Shown here one piece after another: positions 19,242 to 27,978 of a DNA stretch of 64,000 nucleotides. The position numbers and the translations under genes are program-made. Origin of the DNA: Cymbomonas tetramitiformis (taxonomy: Eukaryota > Chlorophyta > Pyramimonadophyceae > Pyramimonadales > Pyramimonadaceae); contig LGRX02035490.1 of assembly GCA_001247695.2 (NCBI GenBank), positions 62,001 to 126,000 of the forward strand, in the 5' to 3' direction. Within the stretch, counting starts at the first letter, position 1; each line of letters opens with the position of its first letter. The notes below the pieces were generated by a model, which saw nothing but the letters and a program-made list of their open reading frames with translations, did no database searches and had not been told where the DNA came from.

Positions 19242-19520
19242 ATGACTTATCAAATCAAAGCTTACACAAAAAGTCAAGCACGGAAACTCGGTGTGAAGAT
19301 CAGCCCATCAAATAATCAAAGCAAAAAGATTGATGTTTTCAAGGATGGTAAATTGATCGCTCAGGTCGGACAGCGAGGTGCTTCTGATTACCCTACATAC
19401 ATTGCCACTAAGGGTAAAGAGTATGCCGATGAAAGACGTCGGCTGTACAAAATCAGACACAAGAAAGATCGGAATGTCGTCGGTAGCAATGGGTACTATG
19501 CAGATCGATTGTGGTGGTAG
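19242..19520 (+). CDS. Small conserved basic viral protein (92 aa)
   Basis: Starts MTYQIKAYTKSQARKLGV. It is clearly homologous to the 96-aa protein at 31930 (shared pattern K.I.VFKDGK, GASDYPTYI, KG.EYA.ERRRLYK.RH.KDR, GSNGYYADRLWW). The conserved RRRLYK.RH and the C-terminal GSNG-YADKLLW motif define a family. Proteins of this kind occur in giant viruses and PLVs as I recall, but I cannot assign a function; the basic, compact character would fit nucleic-acid binding. It is intact and transcribed away from the integrase from a shared promoter gap. Confidence 0.65.
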   Translation: MTYQIKAYTKSQARKLGVKISPSNNQSKKIDVFKDGKLIAQVGQRGASDYPTYIATKGKEYADERRRLYKIRHKKDRNVVGSNGYYADRLWW

Positions 19521-19522
19521 GG

Positions 19523-19639
19523 TGTCACAAAGTGAAACTTACAATTACTATATATACAATTCTCAGTTTCTGACAAAAACAAGTGTGTCACAATTAGAAA
19601 ATCATTATTATAGTAAAATCAATCCCCACTTTATGACAA
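19523..19639. repeat. Two inverted copies of the 54-bp palindrome-ended repeat
   Basis: Copy A (19523-19576) starts TGTCACAAAGTG and ends TGACAA. Copy B (19586-19639) is the same unit reversed, ending CACTTTATGACA. They fill the space between the convergent 3' ends of the 92-aa gene and the polymerase fragment. A terminator or 3'-end-processing hairpin for both genes is the simplest reading; each unit alone can also form a hairpin because its ends are inverted repeats. Confidence 0.6.
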
Positions 19640-20460
19640 TGGTAAAATGTCCCATGTCGTCCAATCAATGTTTCCTTTGTCATAACTGAAATTAAATGTC
19701 TTGGATTCCGATCTGACTTCTGATCCTAATGAATTTGATTGATGTCTGATAACAAGGTTACTCATTTTGACTGGGTCGTTCCTTTGATTTAGAATCATAA
19801 TTTTCATAACATCATGATTGATATGTTCTAAGTTTTCAGTACTCAAAGAGAAACCTTTTATCTTGGTCATACAATATTCATCGGCGAACTTCAGGCTGTA
19901 TGACTTTGGTCCGGTGCTCAGGAATTCAATACACTTACCATGTTCTTTTTCCAATCTTGAAGCTCACACTTAAGATAACCTAACCATGGCTGTCTATAAC
20001 CAGTCCCGTGATATATATGATGGTTCTCTTGAGTTTCTATATATATAATGGAATCAGTATCAAAGTATAATACGTTTGAGAACCCGGTGGCTTCTATCAG
20101 CTCGTACAATTTCAATCGTCCATAGCTGGTTATGAACGCGGCCAACACCTCGTTCGTTGAAAACCGTGTGTCGGCATACACATCAGAATTCTCGGTAAAA
20201 TTCATCAATACCATTTCATTCTCTTCAGATCCAATAAACTCATATTTACAATCGTACCTCTTATTACTGATTGTATTGTAGAACTCACCTGGGTTCTGAA
20301 TGACCTTACTTTTAGATTTGTTTGATCGTTCACCGAGTTTTCCATATAATATATTTTGCATGTCTTTAGCAACTTGTCTCATACCTGGATTGTATTTGAT
20401 GTTTCGTTTGTCTAACTTGATACCTTCATGAAATTCAAAGTCTTTTATGAATGTATCGAT
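19631..20460 (-). pseudogene. Family-B DNA polymerase, C-terminal remnant
   Basis: Two overlapping frames (to 19918 and to 19631) together match the C-terminal third of the element 2 polymerase. Upstream part: EGIKLDKRNI-like segment, motif B region NILYGKLGER, then motif C YFDTDS. A frameshift near 19945 is followed by the shared STGPKSYSLKF block. Coding similarity extends 5' of the first ATG to about 20460 and then stops. The exonuclease domain and motif A are absent. The 5' loss coincides with the inverted 54-bp repeat at 20612 and the primpol-helicase gene beyond it. Not functional as a polymerase. Confidence 0.75.
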
Positions 20461-20611
20461 GTCACCCTCAGCACACCGTGCCCTATGATGAAGTTATATG
20501 GAAAGCATATGAAATCGGCTCAGTTTGGTCAAAGTTCATGTGCATCCCATGGGATCGGGAGAGGAAAGGTTGAAAATGTGTATAGCATACCTCGTGAGTT
20601 GATCATAACTC

Positions 20612-20666
20612 TTGTCACTTTTAGAGATTGATGTATATAGTAATATTAAGTTTCACTTTATGACAA
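20612..20666 (-). repeat. 54-bp palindrome-ended repeat, copy C
   Basis: Runs TTGTCACTTTTAGAG ... TTTCACTTTATGACAA, in the reverse orientation relative to copies D-F. With copy D (23865-23919) it brackets the primpol-helicase and 61-codon genes as a ~3.3-kb unit with inverted ends. It also lies just past the 3' end of the primpol-helicase gene. Confidence 0.65.
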
Positions 20667-20682
20667 ATGCATGTTACTTGTG

Positions 20683-23571
20683 TTAATCCATTAAATATAC
20701 TTTACCGCGTCGTATGAATATTACTTTAAATGGCCAATTGCCGGTAGTAGCTTCTATTTCTGTTCTCATAGTGGACACAAGATCGTTCCATAGTTCAACC
20801 CTCTTTCTCGATTTCTTCTCGTCCTCCGATTCTTCCTCGTCAATGAATTGGAATTCTCCATTGAACAACCCAAAGTCCTTGAAGAGCTCAGGTCTTCTAA
20901 ATCCCAACAAAGTTTTGTGTTCCTTTAAAATCTCCGGCACAACCTCATAGGTATATCCTCGCTTCTCTTTGAATCTCACTTGTTTCCCAATAGTAAATCC
21001 ATCTCCGAACAAGTGGTGATAGATTTTGCCTTGCAATGCATCAACATCTTTCTTTTGAGTCAGATCGTACCCCTTTGCTTTCTTTGTCGGAAACATGTTA
21101 AAATACTCTTCATTGCATGTGTCACTCTCCTCTTGTGTCAAAGTCTTTTTTGAATCAATGACATTCTTATCCACGTTCTCAACCATTTCTTGAAACCTTT
21201 GTAACCACCACACCTTTGCTTGATCAGATCGTACCAGATTTACAAGAAAGTCCTCTCCATTTTCTATCTTTTCTTTCATTTGTGCTTGGTCATATATCCA
21301 AAAGTAGCGAGCGACATTGAAGTGCTTCTTTAATAAGTGGTCAGCTTCGTAGTATTTCCTAAAGGTTTGTAGGTCATCCTTGGGCACTACCAACATCTCA
21401 TGAATTCTTTGGTAAACCTCACATGACATAGGGTCAAATTCTTGTGGAACCTCGGTTTCATCTTCTATTGGTTTCCTCAACCTTTGTGCTTTAAGATATT
21501 GGTTCTCAAATACGAACCCCTGATTTCTCATTATGTTAATGAAGTGAGCTCGTTTATTAGTCTCGTAACAAAGCTTCTTATACTCAAACCTTGCAAGACA
21601 TTCTAAATATTCATCGGTCATATCCTTGGGATATGCCGACACATTGAAATATTGAATCCCCATTTTTTTAGTATCTTGTAATTGTTTCCTTACATCATCT
21701 AATGTACTCGGGTTTGCTTCGTATTGTTGTTTATAAAAGAAGACATATACACATGTCGGGTTTCTTTCTCTCATTACTTGTTGGGCCATGCCTAATGGGT
21801 TGATGGTATGTTCTTTGTATAGTGCAAACACAGGTCGTTTCATATCGGTGTTGCTATCTATTCCATAGACTACTTTGGGACTATAGATGATCCTATTGGT
21901 AGTGTTAAAATTAGGTATCTTGTCGGTTTCTTTTGTGACTAATTCTAAATCGGGATGGTGTGGTTTTAGATAAGCATACAATTCTTTGGCCAAGCTGGCG
22001 GAGTCCATTGGTACCAAGTATTTCTCGTGTTTTAATATCAACTTTTTAAAGTCTTCCTCCTTTTCAATCTCATAGATCGGAACGCCCGAAAAATGTTTGT
22101 GCTTGTTGTAGATAAATGTGTATTCCTTATTCACTTTGTTTAAGAACTCAATAGAATCGTCACATATATCTTGATCAACCGCTATGTAATTTTTACATTT
22201 GTTGAGCACATCATGTTTTAGATAATAGTAAAGACTTGCTCTAACGGTATTCAATGTTTCAGTTCCGATTAAATGATCATATATTGAATTCCACTCATCC
22301 ATGAAAATTGTGTAGTCTTTAAAATCAAATTTTAAAAGAAGTAAATTTGACAAGCTATCTATGGTAATGACGATGTTGTCTCCTTGCTTCAATGACACAT
22401 CCTTATCCTTGTAGATTTTGCAACTAATTCCGGCTTGATTAAAGTCATCATAATGCTTTTCCGCTAAAACTACTCTTGATACAATGCTAATGATCTTCAT
22501 TCCATTTCGCTTTTGAAGATTGGCTTTGACGTGATCCATGAAAGTTGTCGTCTTGCCGGTCCCACAACCCGACTTGATGATGTATGATGTATCGCGTGCT
22601 AAAATGTCCGATCCTTGATTCTCTTGTAATTTGGGACGTCTTATGGCCTTATGAGGTTTGATCTTGTTCCTTGGAAGTCTTTTCATTTTATGATGATTGA
22701 CGGCTATCTTCCTCTTTGCTTTGGAAAGTAGCCACGTGATTGAATCGAACTCATTGGGTTTGCATGCATTCCATATCTTGATGTTGTTATCATGATCATA
22801 CTTTGGTTTGGTCTTTGAAAATTCATCCCATTTTGTATTTTGATTCAATCCCTTCATGGCATTGGTAAAGAGCCGAAAATCTTGGTATGTATCAATGATG
22901 TTATGAGGTAGCATGCTCAATATGTTATCAATGTCTTTATCGCTTAAGTCATAATACACCTCTCCTTCTTGAGTGTATTCCTCTTGAGGCTTGATCTCAA
23001 ACTTTCCGGTTTTTTCATTTTTTTTAGAAGTGGATGTGTAAATGTGTTCCAACAAGAATTGCTTCACCGTCTCGGGCATTTCCTTGATGGATGTATCATG
23101 GTAAACGGTGTAATCCTTGTGAATGATTCCTTTATCTATATCATATATGTGTGAATGTGGTGCTACAATGTATCTTCTATTTGAGATGATGTCAATTTCA
23201 TGGGCACTCCTTGAACGGGCAAAATCCTTGTCATATTTAAAATACAAGTGAAATCCTCCTCTACAAGATTGAGCGGTATAGGTATTGAACACCCTTGGAT
23301 CTTTTCCAAAAGCAAGAGTCCATGGATGATTATCCATATCCCACTTATTGGTATCCAAATCTACCACAATCATATCGTTGACTTTACCACCAAGGATGCC
23401 AACATTATATTTTTTGTTTGGTTCTATGCCTTTATATTGCTTGCTTGTATCTTTATAGAAACCTATGCTATCGCTCGTTGGTGATTTAGAATTGGGATTC
23501 AATTTGATCTTGATCATATCTTGAAGGGGACGAGTATCATCATACATAGTGACAACACTTTGGTGGGACAT
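20683..23571 (-). CDS. Primase-polymerase / SF2-like helicase
   Basis: 962 residues from the Met of MSHQSVV (23571), with TATATAAG 10-20 bases upstream. The N-terminal ~170 residues have AEP primpol signatures: VVDLDTNK (D71, D73), RGGFHLYF (H108) and IISNRRYIVAPHS. A PriCT-like helical segment (WDEFSKTKP ... ITWLLSKAK) lies at ~248-285. A helicase follows with Walker A SGCGTGKTT at ~335-342 and FMDEWNS at ~424, similar in pattern to herpesvirus origin-binding-protein helicases. Role: primer synthesis and unwinding in viral DNA replication. The ORF is intact. It lies beside a headless PolB, so it may have replaced or complemented that polymerase. Confidence 0.8.
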   Translation of the reverse strand: MSHQSVVTMYDDTRPLQDMIKIKLNPNSKSPTSDSIGFYKDTSKQYKGIEPNKKYNVGILGGKVNDMIVVDLDTNKWDMDNHPWTLAFGKDPRVFNTYTAQSCRGGFHLYFKYDKDFARSRSAHEIDIISNRRYIVAPHSHIYDIDKGIIHKDYTVYHDTSIKEMPETVKQFLLEHIYTSTSKKNEKTGKFEIKPQEEYTQEGEVYYDLSDKDIDNILSMLPHNIIDTYQDFRLFTNAMKGLNQNTKWDEFSKTKPKYDHDNNIKIWNACKPNEFDSITWLLSKAKRKIAVNHHKMKRLPRNKIKPHKAIRRPKLQENQGSDILARDTSYIIKSGCGTGKTTTFMDHVKANLQKRNGMKIISIVSRVVLAEKHYDDFNQAGISCKIYKDKDVSLKQGDNIVITIDSLSNLLLLKFDFKDYTIFMDEWNSIYDHLIGTETLNTVRASLYYYLKHDVLNKCKNYIAVDQDICDDSIEFLNKVNKEYTFIYNKHKHFSGVPIYEIEKEEDFKKLILKHEKYLVPMDSASLAKELYAYLKPHHPDLELVTKETDKIPNFNTTNRIIYSPKVVYGIDSNTDMKRPVFALYKEHTINPLGMAQQVMRERNPTCVYVFFYKQQYEANPSTLDDVRKQLQDTKKMGIQYFNVSAYPKDMTDEYLECLARFEYKKLCYETNKRAHFINIMRNQGFVFENQYLKAQRLRKPIEDETEVPQEFDPMSCEVYQRIHEMLVVPKDDLQTFRKYYEADHLLKKHFNVARYFWIYDQAQMKEKIENGEDFLVNLVRSDQAKVWWLQRFQEMVENVDKNVIDSKKTLTQEESDTCNEEYFNMFPTKKAKGYDLTQKKDVDALQGKIYHHLFGDGFTIGKQVRFKEKRGYTYEVVPEILKEHKTLLGFRRPELFKDFGLFNGEFQFIDEEESEDEKKSRKRVELWNDLVSTMRTEIEATTGNWPFKVIFIRRGKVYLMD

Positions 23572-23638
23572 CTTTCTTATATACATGTACTTCTCTTTTC
23601 TTTAAGTAGTTTATAGACATGGACGAAATGGAAAAAAT

Positions 23639-23824
23639 CTATATTCTAAAGATTTTTTCTGCCTCTTTTTTCAGTCTATACATTTCTCGTCTTTTGGCAT
23701 TGATCTCATCCTTATGTAGGGCGTAAAATCTCCTTGAAGACTTTTTTACAAGCTCTCTCACTTGATCTATATGGGTGTCTCTATACCGCTTTTGGGCGAC
23801 TTTCAAGGCTTCGCTACGAGCCAT
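23639..23824 (-). CDS. Small basic helical viral protein
   Basis: 61 codons from MARSEALKVAQKRY (23824); GGTATATAC lies just upstream. Almost entirely charged helix (KKSSRRFYALHKDEINAKRR). The pattern VAKRYRDTHIDQVRE recalls the element 2 protein at 55226-55501 (DVAKHYKTNKDKVLKQR), so both may be small DNA-binding proteins encoded at the viral end near the replication genes. Too short for a firm assignment. Confidence 0.5.
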   Translation of the reverse strand: MARSEALKVAQKRYRDTHIDQVRELVKKSSRRFYALHKDEINAKRREMYRLKKEAEKIFRI

Positions 23825-23864
23825 TATTGGTATATACATGCAATATAACCTTTAAGTTATTTAT

Positions 23865-24219
23865 TTGTCATAAAGTGAGACTTAAATTTACTATATACAT
23901 CAATCTCTAATTGTGACAAGGTCTTAAGGTCAAAATCGCAAAAAATTGAGCCGAAGATTTTCTGCTCCGAAATGGTCAATTAGGGTTTGTCACAAAGTGG
24001 AACTTAATATTACTATATACATCAATCTCTAATTGTGACAAATGACGCCAAAGACAGCCAAAAGTTGCTCAAACATAATCGGAAAACTCAAAAAATGACT
24101 TTAAAATGTCAAAATCGCAAAAAATTGAGCCGGAGATTTTAAACCCTAAATGGCCCATATGGGTTTGTCATAAAGTGGAACTTAATATTACTATATACAT
24201 CAATCTCACTTTATGACAC
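23865..24219 (+). repeat. Tandem array with 54-bp repeat copies D, E, F
   Basis: Copies D (23865-23919), E (23987-24042) and F (24166-24219) all run TTGTCA(C/T)AAAGTG ... ACTATATACATCAATCTC ... TGACA. The spacers also repeat: each contains GTCAAAATCGCAAAAAATTGAGCC followed by GAGATTTT or AAGATTTT and a TAGGGTTTG or TGGGTTTG end. Copy F has near-perfect 12-bp inverted ends (TGTCATAAAGTG / CACTTTATGACA). The array probably marks the terminal or origin region of element 1; nothing viral is recognised beyond it. Confidence 0.7.
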
Positions 24220-24795
24220 CCGCGAAAAATACTGCCAAAAAATGGGCGAAAACAGAGCCTTAAAACGTCAAAAACTGCAGCCTGCAGATCGCCAAATGTT
24301 TTCATTTTTTCTCTACCTTTTCAGAGTCTGAAATAATAAAAAATACTGATCGGGAAAAAAATTATGACAATAGTACGTATTAGTACTCAAATGGGTGACA
24401 GCTGTCCGTCCGTATAGCCGGTCAAAATCCGACCGACCCGTCCATCGTCCCGTCCATCGTACCGTCCATCTCCCGGTCCAAACGTAATTATAATAAAGAT
24501 CTCCATATATCGTTAACAGATCTACACGTCAGAGGCATCGCGATGACCGGGACGATGGACGGGACGATGGACGGGACGATGGACGGGAGGACGGACGGAT
24601 GGACGGACGGAAGTACGAAAGCATGGACGAGGATGGTCGGAGAAGCTAGATTGCAGAGATCATGAACCGTGACAAGTGGCTGCACGCACCATTTAAAAAT
24701 ATTAACAAGAAATATCTTTTGAAAAGTTCAAAACTATTCTTTAACGTCCAACGTGCTGCAGGCTCATACCGCGTATTCACAGGTGATCTTTTATC
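24220..24795. other. Non-coding stretch with GATGGACG arrays
   Basis: Contains CCGTCCATCGTC units at 24417-24475 and the complementary array GACGATGGACGG at 24543-24615, about 70 bases apart, so the two could pair as a long hairpin. No gene seen. A possible acceptor (GCGTATTCACAG) lies at 24771-24782, before the next gene. Confidence 0.6.
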
Positions 24796-25851
24796 ATGGA
24801 AGTTCCAACCGGCCCGTCAAAGTATAAGAGAGGTTCGCATCGCGTTGTGAGCCGCAAGAAGAATAGCTTGGGAGTTGTGTGGAACCCGTTGCAAACCCAC
24901 ATACCGACTTTCGCATGTCGTGACCCTGACGCACCTGTCGGAAACGCCCGATGCGTCTACTTTCGTAAGGTTAAGGGCAGTTATGTTCGGTGCAAGCGTA
25001 AGCCAGCAGCCGGGTCATACTTCTGTATCACAGAACATTTTGAAGCAGCAACGTCTATTATCGCATCGATATCTGTCGGTGCCGACGCATTTTGCCAGCA
25101 GTGTGACCTGGTACAAAAGTCGGATGACCCTGAAGTCTATGAAGAGTTATGTGATACCACCGCGTATGAAGTGGTCTTGAAGTGTTTTGTCGCGTCAACA
25201 GCTGCTGACAGGGAGGAAGCGTTTGAGTCTGCCGATATGACAACTCTGTCCGAGTTGAATAGCGAATGTCAAGAGTTTGTGTCCAGTATGCACTTAACTC
25301 GTGCCCAGTACAGGTCTCAGCGTTCGGATCGACAGGAAAGCATATCAACCCTTCTGAATTCTGTGAGTATCACGAGCAAAGAGGTGGTCACCACCCCGAC
25401 TCGCATTCCGAGGTCACGACAGACCTCGCGTCAAGGCACCCCAGCAGCCACTGCTGGTCCCTCGCTCGTGAATAGTGATGATGAAGACGTGCCAGCCCAA
25501 GCTGCACGCAACCCCAACTTAAACCGTATCGCTGAGTTAGAGTCGCTGCTTAGTGTAGCAAATGACAAAGTCGCAGCAGCTGAAGCGTTATATGAGTCCT
25601 TCAGAGTTGAGTCTGAAAAGCAGTTACTTCAAGTAACTGCTGCAAGTGATGCGTTGGAGGTCCAACTAACTGAAGCGAAGAAACGCATTGCCGAGTTGGA
25701 AGAGTCTGAAGGGTTGCCCGAGTTGGAAGAGTCTGACGAGTCTGAAGGGGAGGAAGTGTCTGACGGTGAAGAGTCTGACGAGTCTGACGAGTCTGAAGGG
25801 GAAGACTCGGAGGAGCATGCGACTGACGCCGACGATAGCCCCAACCTTTAA
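24796..25851 (+). CDS. Cys/His-finger protein with acidic coiled-coil tail
   Basis: 351 residues from ATG 24796. Residues ~42-82 hold a putative zinc-binding module: CVYFRK..GSYVRCKRKPAAGSYFCITEH (C-x12-C-x10-C-x3-H). Similar short CCCH modules occur in many giant-virus and mobile-element proteins. A Ser/Thr-rich linker and a coiled coil (~235-305, RIAELESLLSVANDKVAAAE) follow, then an acidic tail of repeated EESDESEGE. A protein with a related finger, also beside a membrane-protein gene, is at 34683. GC is higher than in element 1, so this is not obviously part of it. Role unknown; nucleic-acid or protein binding is inference. Confidence 0.55.
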   Translation: MEVPTGPSKYKRGSHRVVSRKKNSLGVVWNPLQTHIPTFACRDPDAPVGNARCVYFRKVKGSYVRCKRKPAAGSYFCITEHFEAATSIIASISVGADAFCQQCDLVQKSDDPEVYEELCDTTAYEVVLKCFVASTAADREEAFESADMTTLSELNSECQEFVSSMHLTRAQYRSQRSDRQESISTLLNSVSITSKEVVTTPTRIPRSRQTSRQGTPAATAGPSLVNSDDEDVPAQAARNPNLNRIAELESLLSVANDKVAAAEALYESFRVESEKQLLQVTAASDALEVQLTEAKKRIAELEESEGLPELEESDESEGEEVSDGEESDESDESEGEDSEEHATDADDSPNL

Positions 25852-25854
25852 GCG

Positions 25855-26029
25855 GTGAGTACTAACGTGTTTGTGTGTTTGGCATGCGTGCAGGCCTTTC
25901 ACTCTTTTTGTTATCTTCTTTATTATACAAGTATGTGCCCGCATTGTCGCCCAGTTCCTGTTCAATGCGTTTGTTTTCTTCTCACCTTTTATTCTAACAT
26001 TTCGTTCCTTTGTCGTGTGTTTGTGCAGT
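25855..26029 (+). other. Probable intron or leader between two ORFs
   Basis: A donor-like GTGAGTACTAAC starts 3-4 bases after the stop of the finger protein, and the acceptor TTTGTGCAG lies immediately before the coding part of the next ORF. That ORF has no ATG of its own at its 5' end, so its start codon may be supplied by splicing. Boundaries are tentative. Confidence 0.4.
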
Positions 26030-26582
26030 GGCTGATACCGAAACGGCTCCTGCGGCATCCGCCGAGCGTCCTCGTGCACGTGGTGCTGCACGTGCTAAGT
26101 TGTATTCCAACCGGGACAAGCATGCGACCCCGGGACCCGGCGTGGACGACAACTGGCCGGACGCGGTCCGACGGGGATACCAGATATCCTCTCCGTTTGG
26201 CAACGCACGTACCTTCAAGCACGATGAGTATGACGAGGCCGTAGCTTGGGCGGCCTCCGATCCGTTACAGCAGCCACGGGTAGCTGACCTGCAGGTTGTC
26301 ACCGAGAGTTTTTTGAAACGGCAGAATATCTTTGTCAAGTTACTTGTGCTCCTTCTTATTTTCAGTGCGTTCTCTTCTGGTATTTTTCAGTTCGCACTCT
26401 TCTTGTCGGACCACTTTGAGTGCCGCAAGACCTTCAATGCGACTCATGTTTTCTGCGTTCTGGCATACCAACTTTTGCATGTCTCGACCAAGTACTCTCA
26501 GGAGATTCAAAGCTTGTTTGCTGCCCAGTTCGTTGCGTGGGTGTTGACAGTGTTCTATTGGATTGTATCGCTGATCCTGTAG
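26030..26582 (+). CDS. Two-to-three-pass membrane protein, unknown
   Basis: The open frame begins after an acceptor-like GTGCAG; no in-frame ATG is present near the start, so the first residues are uncertain (VADTETAPAASAERP...). A polar N-terminal half of ~100 residues is followed by hydrophobic segments at about IFVKLLVLLLIFSAFSSG, THVFCVLAYQLL and FVAWVLTVFYWIVSLIL. It is the downstream partner of the Cys/His-finger gene. At 34342-35081 a smaller membrane protein also neighbours a Cys/His-finger gene, so the pairing may be meaningful. Confidence 0.45.
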
Positions 26583-26689
26583 GTTCTTTGAACTTTTCTG
26601 TATGGCCGGATGCCGGATGTAGCAACTGAACAGTATTATTTTTGCTTTTATATGTGATCAAAAGCTTGTTGCTCAATACCTGCAGTGAA

Positions 26690-26850
26690 CATCCGAGCAT
26701 ATTATCACCACCCGAGCATATTATCAACAATAGCAGCACCCGAGCATATTATCAACAATAGTAGCACCCGATCATATTATCAACAATAGCAGCACCCGAA
26801 CATACTTGCTGTGATAACAATAATCACCCGAGCATACCTACCTGGCAGTG
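26690..26850 (+). repeat. Tandem CCCGAGCATATTATCAACAA repeats
   Basis: Four to six ~30-bp units based on CACCCGAGCATATTATCAACAATAGCAG, the outer ones degenerate (GATCATATT, GAACATACT). It lies between the membrane-protein gene and the AT-rich methyltransferase block. Confidence 0.8.
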
Positions 26851-26911
26851 AATACGTCAGCATCGCAAAAAGTCATATCGCAAATTATTATTCTTAAACA
26901 TATATCAGATA

Positions 26912-27604
26912 TCAAAAGGTTAACAACTGATCGGCTTCGGCATAATACATATTATCTAATTCAACACCAATAAATTTGCGATTGTTGTCTTGGCACACTT
27001 TACCCACCGTACCGATACCCATGAATGGGTCTAACACATTATCATTTTCGTTGGAATAAGTTTTAACAATCCATTCCAATATATCGTAAGGCTTCGCCGT
27101 CGGGTGTTTGCTTTTATAGTTACCATTAGCAATACTTATCACAGATCTGGGAAACCGTTTCCCATCAGATAGTGTATTAATTCTCGGACTGTTTCCGGTA
27201 TATAATTCAGTGCGTCTACCCGGCACACGTGTGTACGGTTTACCGTCAGTCATTTGTGGATTATAAGTAGGTAACTTATCATAGAATACATACAGCATCT
27301 CGTGACTGCGTAGTGGCATCTGATTGCAATGATAAAATCCAGAACTGACCGTTTTCTGCCACACGATATCATATCTAAACATCTTCTCATTGCTGGATAT
27401 TAACTTATGTCCGAACCGAGTCGTGCAGAAGAATGCATATGCCGTTCGGGGTTTACCGATACGTTTCAATTGTTTCCATAATTTATCTAAGTCAATAATC
27501 TGATTATCAAATTTACAAGCAGTTTGATTATATTTTGGAGTGAGGGGGTGTCCATCCAGAAAGGTTATACACCTGCACCTCGCGAAGTAAAATGTGTTAG
27601 CCAC
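26912..27604 (-). pseudogene. DNA methyltransferase (N6-A/N4-C type), 5'-damaged
   Basis: Matches the order of beta-class amino-methyltransferases: catalytic-motif region first (YNQTACKFDNQ), then a target-recognition region (HCNQMPLRSHEMLYVFYDKL), then HPTAKP and the SAM-binding DPFMGIGT..G at the C terminus followed by FIGVELD. The catalytic DPPY box is replaced by TPKY, and the frame has no ATG before it (it opens with GTG in unrelated, more GC-rich sequence). I infer that the first ~20 codons and the catalytic motif were lost at a junction near 27545. AT-rich, like the viral blocks. Not expected to methylate. Confidence 0.7.
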
Positions 27605-27978
27605 ACTCAGCCTTTCACCAAAAGTGTGTTAGCCACCTAGCCAGCCTTGCCCACGATACATACATATAAATAGACCAATAGTTTAATACACCACTTCTCG
27701 CGAACCCGCCTGAGGCGTGCACCTCTCTCCGGGCCGCGGGCTCTAAAATAGATTTTTTAAAAAATGTAATTTTTCTACTAACTGTGCTCGCAGGGCTTCA
27801 AGACAACGGTAACAATGGCGACGGGGCGACACAGGTAAGGCATGAGGTGCGCCAACCCGTACTTGCAGTGCACGAAACTCCCCTGTCCGTATCTGTAGCG
27901 CCGTACTTTGCATGTAGTGCCCGACACCCCTGCTCAAACAAGCCAGACACAAGTCGTACAGCCACTGAAAAACCTAAG
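27605..27978 (+). other. Leader with splice signals before the coiled-coil ORF
   Basis: TTTTTCTACTAACTGTGCTCGCAG ends at 27793 (branch site plus acceptor). It is followed by a 40-base exon-like segment containing ATGGCGACGGGGCGACACAG and a donor GTAAGG at 27834. I could not find an acceptor that joins this short exon in frame with the large ORF, so the structure is unresolved. Confidence 0.4.

Larger units (their letters stand above)
6190..24219 (-). mobile_element. Element 1: endogenous polinton-like virus, truncated
   Basis: An AT-rich block with virus-type genes, nearly all on the minus strand. In minus-strand order: 61-codon protein, primpol-helicase, PolB fragment, [92-codon gene on plus], integrase, split gene, 129-aa protein, lipase-like, 70-aa protein, minor capsid, major capsid (truncated). 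Most genes start a few bases after a TATATA-like motif, and adjacent genes overlap or abut. The order lipase/70-aa/minor capsid/major capsid is repeated in element 2 at 36.9-44.8 kb. The left end is lost inside the capsid gene, and the right limit is set by the last 54-bp repeat at 24219. A 7-kb retroelement sits inside. The viral identity is firm; exact termini are not visible. Confidence 0.8.

Noticed and set aside
20428..20631. Plus-strand 67-codon ORF
   Set aside because: It lies across the decayed 5' edge of the PolB remnant and a repeat; no similarity within the window.
26690..26850. CRISPR-like array
   Set aside because: Units of ~30 bases are directly adjacent with no unique spacers, and the context is eukaryotic; a plain minisatellite.
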